From Sphingobium sp. (lineage in GTDB: Bacteria; Pseudomonadota; Alphaproteobacteria; Sphingomonadales; Sphingomonadaceae), in contig JAHFPV010000007.1 of assembly GCA_023266575.1 (NCBI GenBank), positions 1-64,000 of the forward strand: a stretch of 64,000 bases of DNA. Reading direction: 5' to 3'. This document shows, in pieces, positions 43,079 through 52,090 of this stretch. The notes beneath the pieces are model-generated. The model did no database searches, was not told the origin of the DNA, and saw only the letters and a program-made list of their open reading frames with translations. Each line of letters opens with the position of its first letter. Within the stretch, counting starts at the first letter, position 1. The translations under genes and the position numbers were made by a program.

Positions 43079-43858
43079 ATGAAAGCTTACTTCCTCGCCG
43101 CCTGCCTCGCCACGATCGCGCTGCCCAGCGTCGCAGCCGAACCCGCCGCCCCCCGGCTGGGCACGGGCTATCTCAAGAGCGGGCCATTGCCCGACAGCTT
43201 TGCCCCGCCGCCGCCCGCACCCGGCTCCGCCGCGCTGGCCCGCGATGAGGAGGGAGCGAAGGCCGCGCTGACGCTGAGAGGCGGCCCGCGCTGGACGCTC
43301 GCGACCGCAGACGCCGATTTGCTTAGTCCCAAGGCGACCGCGACCTTCTCCTGCACGCTCGGCGTTGCGATCGGCCCGGACACGACGCCCCGGCTCGACC
43401 GGCTGCTGCGCCGGACCATTGCCGATTTCGGCATGTCCACCAGCGCGATCAAGCATCGCTACGCCCGCCCGCGCCCCTTCATGGTCAATGGTCAACCCAC
43501 CTGCACGCCGGACTGGGAGCCGATGCTGCGCAAGGACGGCTCCTATCCGTCCGGCCACAGCGCCATCGGCTATGGCTGGGGGTTGGTGCTGGCCGAGTTG
43601 CGCCCGGACATTGCCCCGGCCCTGGTCGCGCGCGGTCGCGCCTTTGGCGACAGCCGCCGCGTCTGCAACGTCCATTGGCTCAGCGATACCGAGGAAGGCC
43701 GCCTTGCCGCCACGGTCGTGTTCGCACGGCTGAACGCCGACCGGACGTTCCAGAAAGACATGAAGGCCGCGCGCAAGGATATCGCCCGTGCCAAGGCCCG
43801 GCCCACCGGCTGCGACAGTGAAGCGGCCGCACTGACCCAAGGAGTGCCCCAGCCATGA
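43079..43858 (+). CDS. class A non-specific acid phosphatase (PAP2 superfamily)
   Basis: The 259-residue protein has a signal peptide (AYFLAACLATIALPSVAA), so it is periplasmic. The phosphatase signature is complete: Lys125-x6-Arg132-Pro133, PSGH at 157-160 and SR-x5-H at 192-199 (SRRVCNVH). Class A enzymes such as PhoC release phosphate from many organic esters with a His nucleophile. It overlaps the following CMD-family gene by four bases. A phosphatase within a CoA and oxidoreductase cluster is unusual and may dephosphorylate a phosphorylated substrate before uptake. Confidence 0.88.
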   Translation: MKAYFLAACLATIALPSVAAEPAAPRLGTGYLKSGPLPDSFAPPPPAPGSAALARDEEGAKAALTLRGGPRWTLATADADLLSPKATATFSCTLGVAIGPDTTPRLDRLLRRTIADFGMSTSAIKHRYARPRPFMVNGQPTCTPDWEPMLRKDGSYPSGHSAIGYGWGLVLAELRPDIAPALVARGRAFGDSRRVCNVHWLSDTEEGRLAATVVFARLNADRTFQKDMKAARKDIARAKARPTGCDSEAAALTQGVPQP

Positions 43859-44508
43859 CCGACATCAAACCCCGCATCCTGCCGCTGCCGCGCGAGGAGT
43901 GGACCGACGATGCGCGGGAGGTGTTTTCCTATTGGGGTGAGCCAAATTCCTGGGAAGAAGGCTCTAAAACCAATGTGTTAATGGTCATGGCCAACCATCC
44001 TGCGCTGGGCAAGATGTATAATGTCTGGGGCAAGCATCTGCTTATGTCCAACTCACTGTCGACCAGGCATCTGGAGCTGCTGATCCTGCGCGTCGCATGG
44101 GCCGTGAAGTCCGCCTATGAATGGCATAATCATGTCGGCTATGGCCTGAACGCCGGCCTGACGCTGGAGGATATCGCCGCCATCCGCGATTATCCCGCGG
44201 GCGGCAATTGGGACGAGGCGGACGACGCCGTGCTGCGCTCGGTTGATGAACTCATCGCCGACGGCACCATCAGCGACGCCAACTGGGCCGTGCTGGGCCG
44301 CCATTTCACCAAGCAGCAGCAGATGGATCTGGTATTCTCCATCGGCCATTATGTGATGACCAGTTGGGCGCTCTCCTCCTTCGGCGTCGGGATCGAGGGC
44401 GGCGCAGACCCGATCGGCTTCGACCTCAAGACGGCATCCGGCAAGACCCCCGGCAAGACCTACAAGCCCGGCGAGACCGAGGACTGGACCGACAGCCGCG
44501 GCTACTGA
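43855..44508 (+). CDS. carboxymuconolactone decarboxylase (CMD) family protein without cysteines
   Basis: The 217-residue protein carries a CMD/AhpD-fold helix region (HLELLILRVAWAVKSAYEWHNHVGYGLNAG at about 72-101, shown here by its key residues Glu-Trp-His-Asn-His). The redox CxxC of AhpD is absent, and there is no cysteine anywhere in the protein. It should therefore be a lyase, lactone-acting or structural member rather than a thiol peroxidase partner. ATGA overlap couples it to the acid phosphatase. A gap of 122 bases follows before the lipoyl-domain gene. Confidence 0.82.
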   Translation: MTDIKPRILPLPREEWTDDAREVFSYWGEPNSWEEGSKTNVLMVMANHPALGKMYNVWGKHLLMSNSLSTRHLELLILRVAWAVKSAYEWHNHVGYGLNAGLTLEDIAAIRDYPAGGNWDEADDAVLRSVDELIADGTISDANWAVLGRHFTKQQQMDLVFSIGHYVMTSWALSSFGVGIEGGADPIGFDLKTASGKTPGKTYKPGETEDWTDSRGY

Positions 44509-44630
44509 TTTCGGGCGCTATCGCGGCAACGATATTGGCTGCATCATCGCCCCTGCGCATTGCCGCACCGTCGCCGGAGCGGGCATGACGGATGCCAAGA
44601 GACATTCCTGTTTGCATGAGGGACAAGACT

Positions 44631-44861
44631 ATGGCGACCGACATTTTGCTGCCCAAAATCGGCTTTTCGATGACCGAGGCCCAGATCGCCGAATGGCTCG
44701 CCGAAGATGGCGCGCAGGTCGAGGAAGGCCAGCCGCTCTATCTGCTCGAAGCCGACAAGTCGGCCAATGAAGTGGAATCGCCCGCCAGCGGCACGCTGCG
44801 CATCATTGCCCAGCCCGGCGAAACCTATGAAGTCGGTACGGTCCTCGGCACGATCGAATGA
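44631..44861 (+). CDS. stand-alone lipoyl-domain protein
   Basis: The 76-residue protein consists of one biotinyl/lipoyl domain and nothing else. The modified lysine is Lys43 in EADKSANEVESPASG, matching 2-oxoacid dehydrogenase E2 lipoyl domains rather than the AMKM biotin motif. The start at 44631 is behind GAGGGACA; an ATG 39 bases earlier is in frame but weak. No E1, E2 core or E3 gene is nearby. It overlaps the Gfo/Idh gene by four bases. It may act as a swinging-arm carrier for an enzyme of this operon; the partner is unknown. Confidence 0.85.
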   Translation: MATDILLPKIGFSMTEAQIAEWLAEDGAQVEEGQPLYLLEADKSANEVESPASGTLRIIAQPGETYEVGTVLGTIE

Positions 44862-45964
44862 GACCATTGCGCGTCGGCATCGTCAGCGCCGCTTGGGGTG
44901 CCTTCGCCCATCTGCCCGCCTGGCGCGCCATTCCCGGCGTAGACGTCACCGCGATCTGCACATCGCGGGAGGAAACTGCCCGCGCCGCCGCCGACCGCCT
45001 GAACCTGCCGCGCGCCTTCTGGAACGCAGCCGAAATGTGCGCCGACCCGGATATCGACATCGTCGATCTGGGGACAAGGCCCAGCGTTCGCCTGCCTATG
45101 GTGCTGGCCGCGCTGGCCAATGGCAAACATGTGTATAATGCCAGCCCTCACGCCCCTGACTGGGCCGGGGCGAAGGCGATCGATGCCGCATGGCGTGCGG
45201 GGACCAGCATCGGCGTGGTCGATGCCTTCTCCCAATGGCTGCCAGCCCATGCCCAGATGAAGGCGATGCTGGACGCAGACTATATCGGCAGTCCGTTGGG
45301 TGGCACCTGCCATTTCAACCTGTCGCTGTTCAACAGCCCGGTCAAACAATTCCCCTATAACTGGTTCGCGCAAAGTGGGCAGGGGGTCTCCGCCGTCCGC
45401 AATAATGGCAGCCACGCCCTCTACATGCTGCGCCAATTGTTCGGCCCTGTCGCCGAACTGGTTGCGGACGACAGCCAGATATTGCGCGCATGGCGCTTCC
45501 CCGATGGCGACGCAATCACGCCCGAAACCAATGATTTCGCCAATGTCATCCTGCGCTTCGAAAGCGGCCTCACCATGCAGATGCAGATCAGCTGGAGCAT
45601 GGCGCTGCACGACGGCTGGCTGGCCGATGTCTTTGGCAGCAAGGGGCGACTGGTCGCTTCCTCGCCCACCTTCCCGACCGCGCGCGACTGCACCCTGCGC
45701 GGCGGTCAGTTGGGCGGGGAATTGCAAGAGATCGCTATCTCCGACCGCTACAAAAGCGCGCCGGGCATCGCCCTCGACTGGCAGAGCGAACCTCAGCCCA
45801 GCTACCCGATGGCGCTATCGATGCACGCAATGGTCGAAGCGATCCATGGTCGCGGCGCTGGCGCCCCGGACTTTGCCGAAGCGCTGGAGGTCGAACGCCT
45901 TCAGGAAGCGATCCGCCTGTCGAGCGAAACCCGCCGCTGGGTGCGACTGGCGGACGTCAACTGA
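44858..45964 (+). CDS. Gfo/Idh/MocA family oxidoreductase
   Basis: The 368-residue protein has an N-terminal NAD(P) fold (RVGIVSAAWGAFAHLPAWRA, where the usual GxGxxG is degenerate: SAAWGAF) and a C-terminal GFO_IDH domain. The typical EKP motif following the second part of the Rossmann fold is replaced: HVYNASPHAPDW stands where HVxxEKP is expected, so the key Lys is missing. This suggests altered cofactor use or a non-dehydrogenase role. The gene overlaps the lipoyl-domain gene and ends the operon that starts with the SDR at 40635. Confidence 0.8.
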   Translation: MRPLRVGIVSAAWGAFAHLPAWRAIPGVDVTAICTSREETARAAADRLNLPRAFWNAAEMCADPDIDIVDLGTRPSVRLPMVLAALANGKHVYNASPHAPDWAGAKAIDAAWRAGTSIGVVDAFSQWLPAHAQMKAMLDADYIGSPLGGTCHFNLSLFNSPVKQFPYNWFAQSGQGVSAVRNNGSHALYMLRQLFGPVAELVADDSQILRAWRFPDGDAITPETNDFANVILRFESGLTMQMQISWSMALHDGWLADVFGSKGRLVASSPTFPTARDCTLRGGQLGGELQEIAISDRYKSAPGIALDWQSEPQPSYPMALSMHAMVEAIHGRGAGAPDFAEALEVERLQEAIRLSSETRRWVRLADVN

Positions 45965-45986
45965 CGCCATAACCAGACCTCATATT

Positions 45987-46787
45987 CTACTGCCCCGTAA
46001 ACCGCGGCGCGCGCTTCTCCTTCAACGCCGCAATCCCCTCACGATGATCATCGCTGCGGACGCTGAGCGATTCATAGGCGATCCCTGCCTCCATCACGGC
46101 GCTGGCTATCCGCTTCAACTCCATATTGGTCAGCACTTTCGTCCAGCGGATCGCATTGGGCGCGCCCGCCAGCAGCTTGCTGCAAAAGGCTTCCACAACC
46201 CCGTCCAGTTCCTCCGGCGCGACGCAGTGATTGATCAGCCCGATCTCCGCCGCCTTGCGCGCAGACAGCAACTCGCCAGTCAGCAGATATTCCTTGGCCT
46301 TGGCCAGCCCGATCCGCTGCGCCCACACCAGCGCGCCACCATCCCCGGCAACCAGCCCGATGCCGACATGCGGATCACCGATCTTGGCACCCTCGGCGGC
46401 AAATATCACGTCGCACAATAAGGCGATCGACGCGCCCAGACCCACCGCATGGCCATTCATCCGGCACACGACAGGCTTTTCAATGTCCAGCATCGCAAAG
46501 ACGATCCGCTTGGCCTGCCGCGCTTCATGGTCAAACAGATGCGGGTTGGCGGCATTATGCTCCATATGCGCAGTGTCGCCACCAGCCGAAAAGGCGCGCC
46601 CTGCGCCGGTCAGCAGGATGACGTCGGACGCAGGGTCGGTCGCCGCAAAGGTTAGCGCTTCGGGCAATTCGTCATGCAGCGTCAGATTGACCGCGTTCAG
46701 CGCATCGGGCCGATTGAGCGTCACGACCAGCAACCGTTCGCGTCGTTCGAGCAAAATCGTCTGGAACAGGGGCAGTGGCTGGCTCAT
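45987..46787 (-). CDS. enoyl-CoA hydratase/isomerase
   Basis: This 266-residue crotonase of standard length has both oxyanion-hole blocks: AFSAGGDTAHME and NGHAVGLGASIALLCDVIFA, with a GDPHVGIGLVAGDGG active-site stretch near residue 141 where Asp replaces the commonly seen catalytic Glu. It adds water to, or isomerises, an enoyl-CoA. The start at 46787 has AAGGAGACC ahead; the open frame further upstream is not crotonase-like. It is convergent with the Gfo/Idh gene and divergent from the flavoprotein gene. Confidence 0.87.
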   Translation of the reverse strand: MSQPLPLFQTILLERRERLLVVTLNRPDALNAVNLTLHDELPEALTFAATDPASDVILLTGAGRAFSAGGDTAHMEHNAANPHLFDHEARQAKRIVFAMLDIEKPVVCRMNGHAVGLGASIALLCDVIFAAEGAKIGDPHVGIGLVAGDGGALVWAQRIGLAKAKEYLLTGELLSARKAAEIGLINHCVAPEELDGVVEAFCSKLLAGAPNAIRWTKVLTNMELKRIASAVMEAGIAYESLSVRSDDHREGIAALKEKRAPRFTGQ

Positions 46788-46934
46788 GCGCGGGTCTCCT
46801 TGCCCCTCCCTTATCATGCTCCGTGCCCCTGCCAACGTCGCCATGGCGATAAGCGCAGCCCGTTTGCCCGCGCGAGCTGCCATTCCCTGTCATCGCGCTA
46901 TAGCTTCGCGGCAAGACATAAGGGAGAGCGGAGC

Positions 46935-48626
46935 ATGGCCGGGTTTGACGAGACGTTCGACTGGGTGGTCGTGGGCAGCGGCGCTGGATCGATGATCTCC
47001 GCGCTGGTCATGCGCCATGCCGACAAGTCGGTCGTCATCCTCGAAAAGACGGCCTGGGCCGGCGGCACGACCGCCAAGTCGGGTGGCGTCATGTGGATTC
47101 CCGCCAATCGCTTCATGCTGGCCGACGGAGAACAGGACAGCGCCGATGCGGCCATGACCTATCTCGACGCCTTGCAGGAGCTGGACGGCACACCCGCTCC
47201 CGGCACCTCGCGCGAAAAACGGCTGGCCTATGTGACGCAGGCACCCCGCGCGATCGACTTTCTGGTGGACAAGGGCGTGGCGCTGCAACGCGGCGCAACC
47301 TTCTGGCCGGACTATTATGATGAGCTGCCGGGCGGCTGCAAGACGTCGCGCACGGTGGTCGCCAAACCCTTCGATCGCAAGGAACTGGGGTCATGGCGCG
47401 ACAAGCTGCGCAAGGGCTTTGCCGAATTTAACGTGACGCTGGTCGAGGGGATGGAGGCACAGGGCCATCGCCGGACCAACAAAGCGTCGGGCAAGATGCT
47501 GGGGCGGATCATCCTGCGCACACTGCGTGATCTGGTGCTGGGGCGCAAACATACCACGGCGGGCGGCGCGTTGCAGGGACGCCTGCTCAAGGCCGGTCTT
47601 GCGGCGGGCGCAGAGCTGCGACTGAACGCGCCGGTCAGCGAACTGGTGATCGAGGATGGGACAGCCACCGGCGTCGTGACGATGCGCGATGGCAAGCCAT
47701 GGCGGATCGGCGCGCGACTTGGCGTCCTCATCAATGCGGGCGGTTTTGCCCGGAACCAGGCGATGCGCGATGCCTATATGCCTGGCACGCAGGCGCAATG
47801 GTCGCAAACCGCCGAGGGCGACACCGGAGAGATGCACCGCGAACTGGAACGGGTCGGCGGCCAGTTGGCGCAGATGGACCAGCTGGTTGGCTACCAGATG
47901 ACCCTCGCGCCCGGCTGGGACAAGCTCTATGTCGCGCCCGGTGCCCAGTCGATGACCGGCAAGCCCCACGCGATCCTGGTCGACCAGAGCGGCCAGCGCT
48001 ACATGAACGAAGGCGGCAGTTACGAACTCTATTGCGAAAATATGCGCAAACGGAATCTCGTCGCCCCGTCGGTTCCCAGCTGGGCCATACTCGACCGCCA
48101 ATATGTGGAACTCTACGCGATCGCGGGCAAATTTATCGACAAGAAGATCCCCGAAAACTGGATCGAAAGCGGCTATCTCAACACCGCCGACACGATCGAG
48201 GGACTGGCCGCCAGCATCCATGTCGATCCCGCCGCACTGGCGGCGACCGTGGCGCGCTGGAACGGGCATGTGGCCAGGGGCGTGGACGAGGATTTCCACC
48301 GGGGTGAGCGCGCCTATGACAATTGCGGCTTCGTCGGCGATCCATTCTCGCAGCGCAGCGCCATCGGTGCGATCGACAAGGCGCCCTTCTACGCCGTTCC
48401 GGTCGTGCCGGGGGACGTCAGCACCTATGGCGGCGTCATCACCGACGACAAGGGCCGCGTCGTCACCGCCGATGGCAATGTGATCGCAGGCCTCTACGCC
48501 ACCGGGGTTTCGACCGCATCGGTGATGGGTAATGTCTATCCCGGCGCGGGCGCAAGCATCGGCCCGTCCCTGACCTTTGGCTATATCGCTGCGCGCCATG
48601 CGGCTGGTTTGGACAACCAGCTTTAG
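46935..48626 (+). CDS. FAD-dependent oxidoreductase, 3-ketosteroid-delta1-dehydrogenase-like
   Basis: This 563-residue flavoprotein of the FAD_binding_2/fumarate-reductase group has the N-terminal VVVGSGAGSMISALVMRHA (Gly 14-18), KTAWAGGTTAKSGGVMWIP, and the C-terminal GNVIAGLYATGVSTASVMG and YPGAGASIGPSLTFGYIAARH, all close to KstD proteins, which desaturate ring A of 3-ketosteroids. The steroid specificity is not proven; related enzymes act on other cyclic ketones. AGGGAGAGCGGAGC precedes the start. It and the divergent crotonase share a promoter region of about 147 bases. Confidence 0.83.
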   Translation: MAGFDETFDWVVVGSGAGSMISALVMRHADKSVVILEKTAWAGGTTAKSGGVMWIPANRFMLADGEQDSADAAMTYLDALQELDGTPAPGTSREKRLAYVTQAPRAIDFLVDKGVALQRGATFWPDYYDELPGGCKTSRTVVAKPFDRKELGSWRDKLRKGFAEFNVTLVEGMEAQGHRRTNKASGKMLGRIILRTLRDLVLGRKHTTAGGALQGRLLKAGLAAGAELRLNAPVSELVIEDGTATGVVTMRDGKPWRIGARLGVLINAGGFARNQAMRDAYMPGTQAQWSQTAEGDTGEMHRELERVGGQLAQMDQLVGYQMTLAPGWDKLYVAPGAQSMTGKPHAILVDQSGQRYMNEGGSYELYCENMRKRNLVAPSVPSWAILDRQYVELYAIAGKFIDKKIPENWIESGYLNTADTIEGLAASIHVDPAALAATVARWNGHVARGVDEDFHRGERAYDNCGFVGDPFSQRSAIGAIDKAPFYAVPVVPGDVSTYGGVITDDKGRVVTADGNVIAGLYATGVSTASVMGNVYPGAGASIGPSLTFGYIAARHAAGLDNQL

Positions 48627-48781
48627 TCGATCGGCCGTTCCGAAACTGGCCAAGTGCGACAAAGGACAGGAAAATCGGCCTAAACGTCGCGCTAAGCCTA
48701 AGATTGCGGCACTTGGCATATAGACCAGCGCCTCAGCCTTGGTTATGCGGACTAGGCAATAACCCCTAAGAAAGGCTTTTT

Positions 48782-49057
48782 ATGAACAATAGCGATCTGG
48801 CCGACGGCGTTGCCTCGGCACATGGCATCACTAAGGCCGATGCCCGCAAGATTGTCGACGGTGTTTTTGCTGCCATCGCCGATGCCGCCGCGAAGGGCGA
48901 AGAAGTATCCCTCAATGGCTTCGGCAAGTTCAAGGTGAAGGATTCGCAAGCGCGCGAAGGCCGCAACCCCTCGACCGGTGCGACCATTCAGATCGCCGCG
49001 TCGAAGAAGCTGGGTTTCACGCCGGCCAAGGCGGTCAAGGACAAGCTGAACGGCTGA
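48782..49057 (+). CDS. HU-family DNA-binding protein
   Basis: This 91-residue histone-like protein has the HU signature GFGKFKVKDSQAREGRNPST at about 46-65 and the family C-terminus (AASKKLGFTPAKAVKDKLNG). It bends DNA as a dimer and organises the nucleoid. A 155-base upstream region contains an AT-richer stretch (CACTTGGCATATAG near 48710-48723) as candidate promoter. AAAGG precedes the start. It is a single gene with its own terminator-like hairpin. It marks the border between the CoA and the sulfur regions. Confidence 0.92.
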   Translation: MNNSDLADGVASAHGITKADARKIVDGVFAAIADAAAKGEEVSLNGFGKFKVKDSQAREGRNPSTGATIQIAASKKLGFTPAKAVKDKLNG

Positions 49058-49064
49058 TCGGACA

Positions 49065-49096
49065 AACCGGCGCCGCTCTCAGGAGCGACGCCGGTT
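49065..49096 (+). terminator. hairpin after the HU gene
   Basis: AACCGGCG (from 49065) pairs with CGCCGGTT (to 49096) and CGCTC with GAGCG inside it, separated by a one-base mismatch. The T tract is weak (TTGCCTATAT), so it may act as a factor-assisted terminator. Confidence 0.5.
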
Positions 49097-49164
49097 GCCT
49101 ATATACCCCTGATGTTTGGGGATGCGGTCCGATCTCTATCGCACCGGTTTGCGCGAAGCGCGCA

Positions 49165-50502
49165 TCAGGCCGCGCTTTTGCGGTTTTTACCTACTGAATA
49201 GCGGTTTTCCGGCACTGGCAGGCCCAGATGTTCGCGGAAGGTCGTGCCCTCATAGTCCGTGCGGAATAGGCCACGCGCCTGAAGAATGGGGATCACCCTG
49301 TCGACGAACAGGTCCAGCTGTCCCGGCAATGGCTCGAACACCACAAAGCCGTCCGCCGCGCTGCTCTCGAACCAGTCCTGCAAGCGATCCGCCACCGTTT
49401 CGGCCGATCCGACAAAGGCGCCACGCGGGCTCGCCAGCCGTTCGACCACCTGCCGCAGCGTCAGATTTTCTGCCCGCACCTCGTTCAGAATCCGCAGCGT
49501 AGCGCTCTGCTGGCTGTTGAGGCCGATATGTTCGACATCGGGGAATGGGGCATCCAGATCATATTGGCGGAAATCATGGTCGTTGAAGGTGCGTGACAGG
49601 AAGCCAAGCCCGGTGGCGATCGACTCCAGCGCCGCCAATTCGCGATAACGCGCTTCAGCGTCCTCGTAGCTGTCGCCGATGATCGGGGCGATGCCCGGCA
49701 GGATGAACAGCTGGTCGGGGTCACGGCCCAGTCCCTTGGCGCGTGCCTTGACATCGGCCAGATAGGCTTGGCCCTCATCCTGTGTCGGAGCATGGGTGAA
49801 GATCACCTCTGCCCGACGCGCGGCGAAATTGCGACCATCTTCTGATGCGCCCGCCTGGAAGATGACCGGCTGCCCCTGTGGCGTGCGCTTGATGTTCAGC
49901 GGCCCGCGCACCTGGAAAAATTCGCCCTTATGGTCCAGCCGGTGGAGCTTGTCGGGATCGACGAACTGTCCGCTGTCTTTGTCGCCGACATGCGCGCCGT
50001 CATCCCAGCTGTCCCAAAGCCCCTGCACCACGTCCAGATGTTCGCCCGCAATGCGATAGCGCAGGGCATGGGCGGGATGTTCGGTCTTGCTGAAATTGGC
50101 GGCGGTATCGCCCAGCCAGGACGTCACGACATTCCACCCCGCGCGCCCGCCGCTCAGATGGTCGAGCGATGCGAATTGCCGCGCGACGTTGAACGGTACG
50201 GAATAGCTGACCGTCAATGTGCCGACCAGTCCGATGCGCGATGTCGTGGCGGCCAGCGCCGACAGGATCGTGATCGGTTCGAAGCGGTTGAGATAATGCG
50301 GGCTGGACTTCTCGGTGATCGACAGGCTGTCGGCGACGAAGAGGAAGTCGAACTTCCCCCGCTCCGCGCTGGCGGCCTGCTTCTGATAATGGGCAAGGCT
50401 GGTGCTGGCGTTGACGTCGCGGTCGGGATGCCGCCAGTCGTTCCATGTCCGCCCTACGCCATGCAGGATGAAGCCGAGTTTGATATGCCGTTTCTGGGTC
50501 AT
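49165..50502 (-). CDS. flavin-dependent monooxygenase, NtaA/SnaA/DszA family
   Basis: This 445-residue luciferase-like enzyme uses FMNH2 and oxygen, typically to cleave C-S or C-N bonds (DszA, SnaA, NtaA, SfnG relatives). Landmarks are [19 protein letters not shown] at the N-terminus, [17 protein letters not shown] near residue 128 and [20 protein letters not shown] in the middle. The start at 50502 has AAAGG seven bases ahead; the upstream open frame is not family-like. The gene is at the left end of the sulfur cluster, so a sulfone or thioether substrate is likely. A weak copy of the cluster dyad lies at 50583-50599. Confidence 0.87.
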   Translation of the reverse strand: MTQKRHIKLGFILHGVGRTWNDWRHPDRDVNASTSLAHYQKQAASAERGKFDFLFVADSLSITEKSSPHYLNRFEPITILSALAATTSRIGLVGTLTVSYSVPFNVARQFASLDHLSGGRAGWNVVTSWLGDTAANFSKTEHPAHALRYRIAGEHLDVVQGLWDSWDDGAHVGDKDSGQFVDPDKLHRLDHKGEFFQVRGPLNIKRTPQGQPVIFQAGASEDGRNFAARRAEVIFTHAPTQDEGQAYLADVKARAKGLGRDPDQLFILPGIAPIIGDSYEDAEARYRELAALESIATGLGFLSRTFNDHDFRQYDLDAPFPDVEHIGLNSQQSATLRILNEVRAENLTLRQVVERLASPRGAFVGSAETVADRLQDWFESSAADGFVVFEPLPGQLDLFVDRVIPILQARGLFRTDYEGTTFREHLGLPVPENRYSVGKNRKSAA

Positions 50503-50582
50503 GACTATGCCTTTCAGGAAAACCACGCCCGGTTTTACTGGAGGCGCCCAGCGCCAACCAACGCCAAGTCCTCGACGACATA

Positions 50583-50599
50583 TGATTTGGGCAAATAGA
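50583..50599. promoter_or_regulatory. weak fourth copy of the sulfur-cluster dyad
   Basis: TGATT-N7-ATAGA lies 81 bases before the start of the leftward flavin monooxygenase gene. On the minus strand the half-site TCTAT is identical to copy A; the other half-site is degenerate (AATCA). It fits the same spacing of seven bases. Confidence 0.35.
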
Positions 50600-50638
50600 G
50601 CGGGATTCGATCCCTGTCGCGCCGACGTTGGCCTGGCG

Positions 50639-51991
50639 CTAAAGCCCTTCCGCCTCGACCCAATGTGCGCCTGTAATCTGCCGCGCCAGCGTCCACACTT
50701 GCCGCCGAATGTCTGGCACCGCCACAATCTCCCAATGCGCGCCGCGTGTCATCGGGCCGACGACGAACAGGCGGGCCTGCGCCGATCCGTCATCGGCAAT
50801 GGCATGGCACTGCTGGTCCACGTCGATGCCGATAGCCAGCGGATCGGGACGGATCGCACCGCGCGCATGGAGATTTTGCAGTAGGGGGTCGCCCGTGCGG
50901 CGCAGGTCGCCCAGTGGCCCGGTGCAATTGACCACCCGCGCAGCATCGATCCGCTCGATCGCGTCCTGCCCGCGTCCGCGCACGGCCATGCTGATGCCCG
51001 ATTCCACCGCGATCGCATCAACAACCTTGGCTGCGCGGACGTGCAATCGCCCTTCCGCCTGCATCGCCGCCAGCCGTGCAGCGACCGGCGGCGCGATGCG
51101 ATGGCGATGGACATCCCAATAGGGCCGCAAATGACGCAGGAAACGGGCTTGTTCGGCGGGGCTGGCGGCGCGCCACATGTCGGGGGTGAAGGGGCGCAGC
51201 TCATCGACCGCATTGCGCCAGCCAATCTCCGCTGCGCGCATACGGACCATTTGGACCAGCGCGGATGCCGGTCCTCGTGGTCGTTCGCGACGCGGTGCAT
51301 AGGGCGGGGCGGGCGCATGGCAATGTGGCAACAGCCCGCGCCGCGACAGGGCGATGATCCGCCCCGCAAAACCGGCAGTGTTCAGGCTCAGCGCGCAATC
51401 CACCGCGGTCAGCCCGCTGCCCAGTAGCAGGACCGTATCAGCCTCGCCCAGCCCCTTCGCGATATCGGCGGCCCAGGGATTATTGACATAGGCGGGGCTG
51501 GCTATTCCAGCCAAAGCGGGCAGGTCATGGGGCGGCAGATTGCCGGGCGCGATAATCACAACATCGGTCGCGATCGTCGCTCCCGATCGCAACGCCACCT
51601 GCGCGCCGGCCGGATCAAGCACCAGATCGATCGCCTCATCCTCCAGCACGGTCAGCCGGTCTCCTGCCAGTCCCCGCACCGAATCCAGCATCGCGCACAG
51701 ATAGGCACCATAATCGCGCCGCGTCGCAAAGCTGCCTTCCTGCCCCAGCCCCGCCTGCGTCAGCCATGCGGTGAAATGGCCCGGCTGGTCGGGCAGTGCG
51801 CTCATATTAGCGGCGCGCACGTTCAATATATGGTCCGCCTGCGCTGCCCCATAGGCGAGGCCCCGTCCCAGCCGGTCGGGCCGGCGCTCCACCATCGTCA
51901 CCCGCAACGACCCGTGGCGCAGCAGGTTGATCGCCAGCAACGTGCCGCTGAAGCCTCCTCCAATGATGGTGGCGTGGTCGACCTTCAACAT
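50639..51991 (-). CDS. FAD/NAD(P)-binding protein (Rossmann, PF13454-like)
   Basis: The 450-residue protein starts with [20 protein letters not shown] (Gly 11-16), contains [20 protein letters not shown], characteristic of the FAD-NAD(P)-binding family, and a second nucleotide fold with [17 protein letters not shown]. Such proteins are often beside sulfur-assimilation or siderophore genes, but activity is rarely known; a flavin-linked oxidase, reductase or hydroxylase are all possible. It is divergent from the sulfonate-binding-protein operon and shares a regulatory dyad at 52041-52057. Confidence 0.8.
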   Translation of the reverse strand: MLKVDHATIIGGGFSGTLLAINLLRHGSLRVTMVERRPDRLGRGLAYGAAQADHILNVRAANMSALPDQPGHFTAWLTQAGLGQEGSFATRRDYGAYLCAMLDSVRGLAGDRLTVLEDEAIDLVLDPAGAQVALRSGATIATDVVIIAPGNLPPHDLPALAGIASPAYVNNPWAADIAKGLGEADTVLLLGSGLTAVDCALSLNTAGFAGRIIALSRRGLLPHCHAPAPPYAPRRERPRGPASALVQMVRMRAAEIGWRNAVDELRPFTPDMWRAASPAEQARFLRHLRPYWDVHRHRIAPPVAARLAAMQAEGRLHVRAAKVVDAIAVESGISMAVRGRGQDAIERIDAARVVNCTGPLGDLRRTGDPLLQNLHARGAIRPDPLAIGIDVDQQCHAIADDGSAQARLFVVGPMTRGAHWEIVAVPDIRRQVWTLARQITGAHWVEAEGL

Positions 51992-52035
51992 GAATCAAGC
52001 ATTTCTAATCATTGGCAGAGCATTGCTTGTGGGAC

Positions 52036-52060
52036 TTATCTCTACTGTTGCAATAGATAA
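52036..52060. promoter_or_regulatory. dyad operator, sulfur cluster copy A
   Basis: TTATCT (52036-52041) and AGATAA (52055-52060) are perfect inverted arms around 13 bases. Inside, TCTAC-N7-ATAGA (52041-52057) reads TCTAT-N7-GTAGA on the minus strand, matching dyads at 56288-56304 and 62128-62144. It lies between the FAD protein gene (leftward) and the small ORF/sulfonate-binding-protein operon (rightward) and would serve both. Confidence 0.65.
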
Positions 52061-52090
52061 ATCGTTCATCTGCACGAGAGAAGGACGATT

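Noticed and set aside
43855-44508. Reading the CMD-family protein as an AhpD-type peroxidase partner
   Set aside because: The protein contains no cysteine, so the CxxC redox chemistry is impossible.
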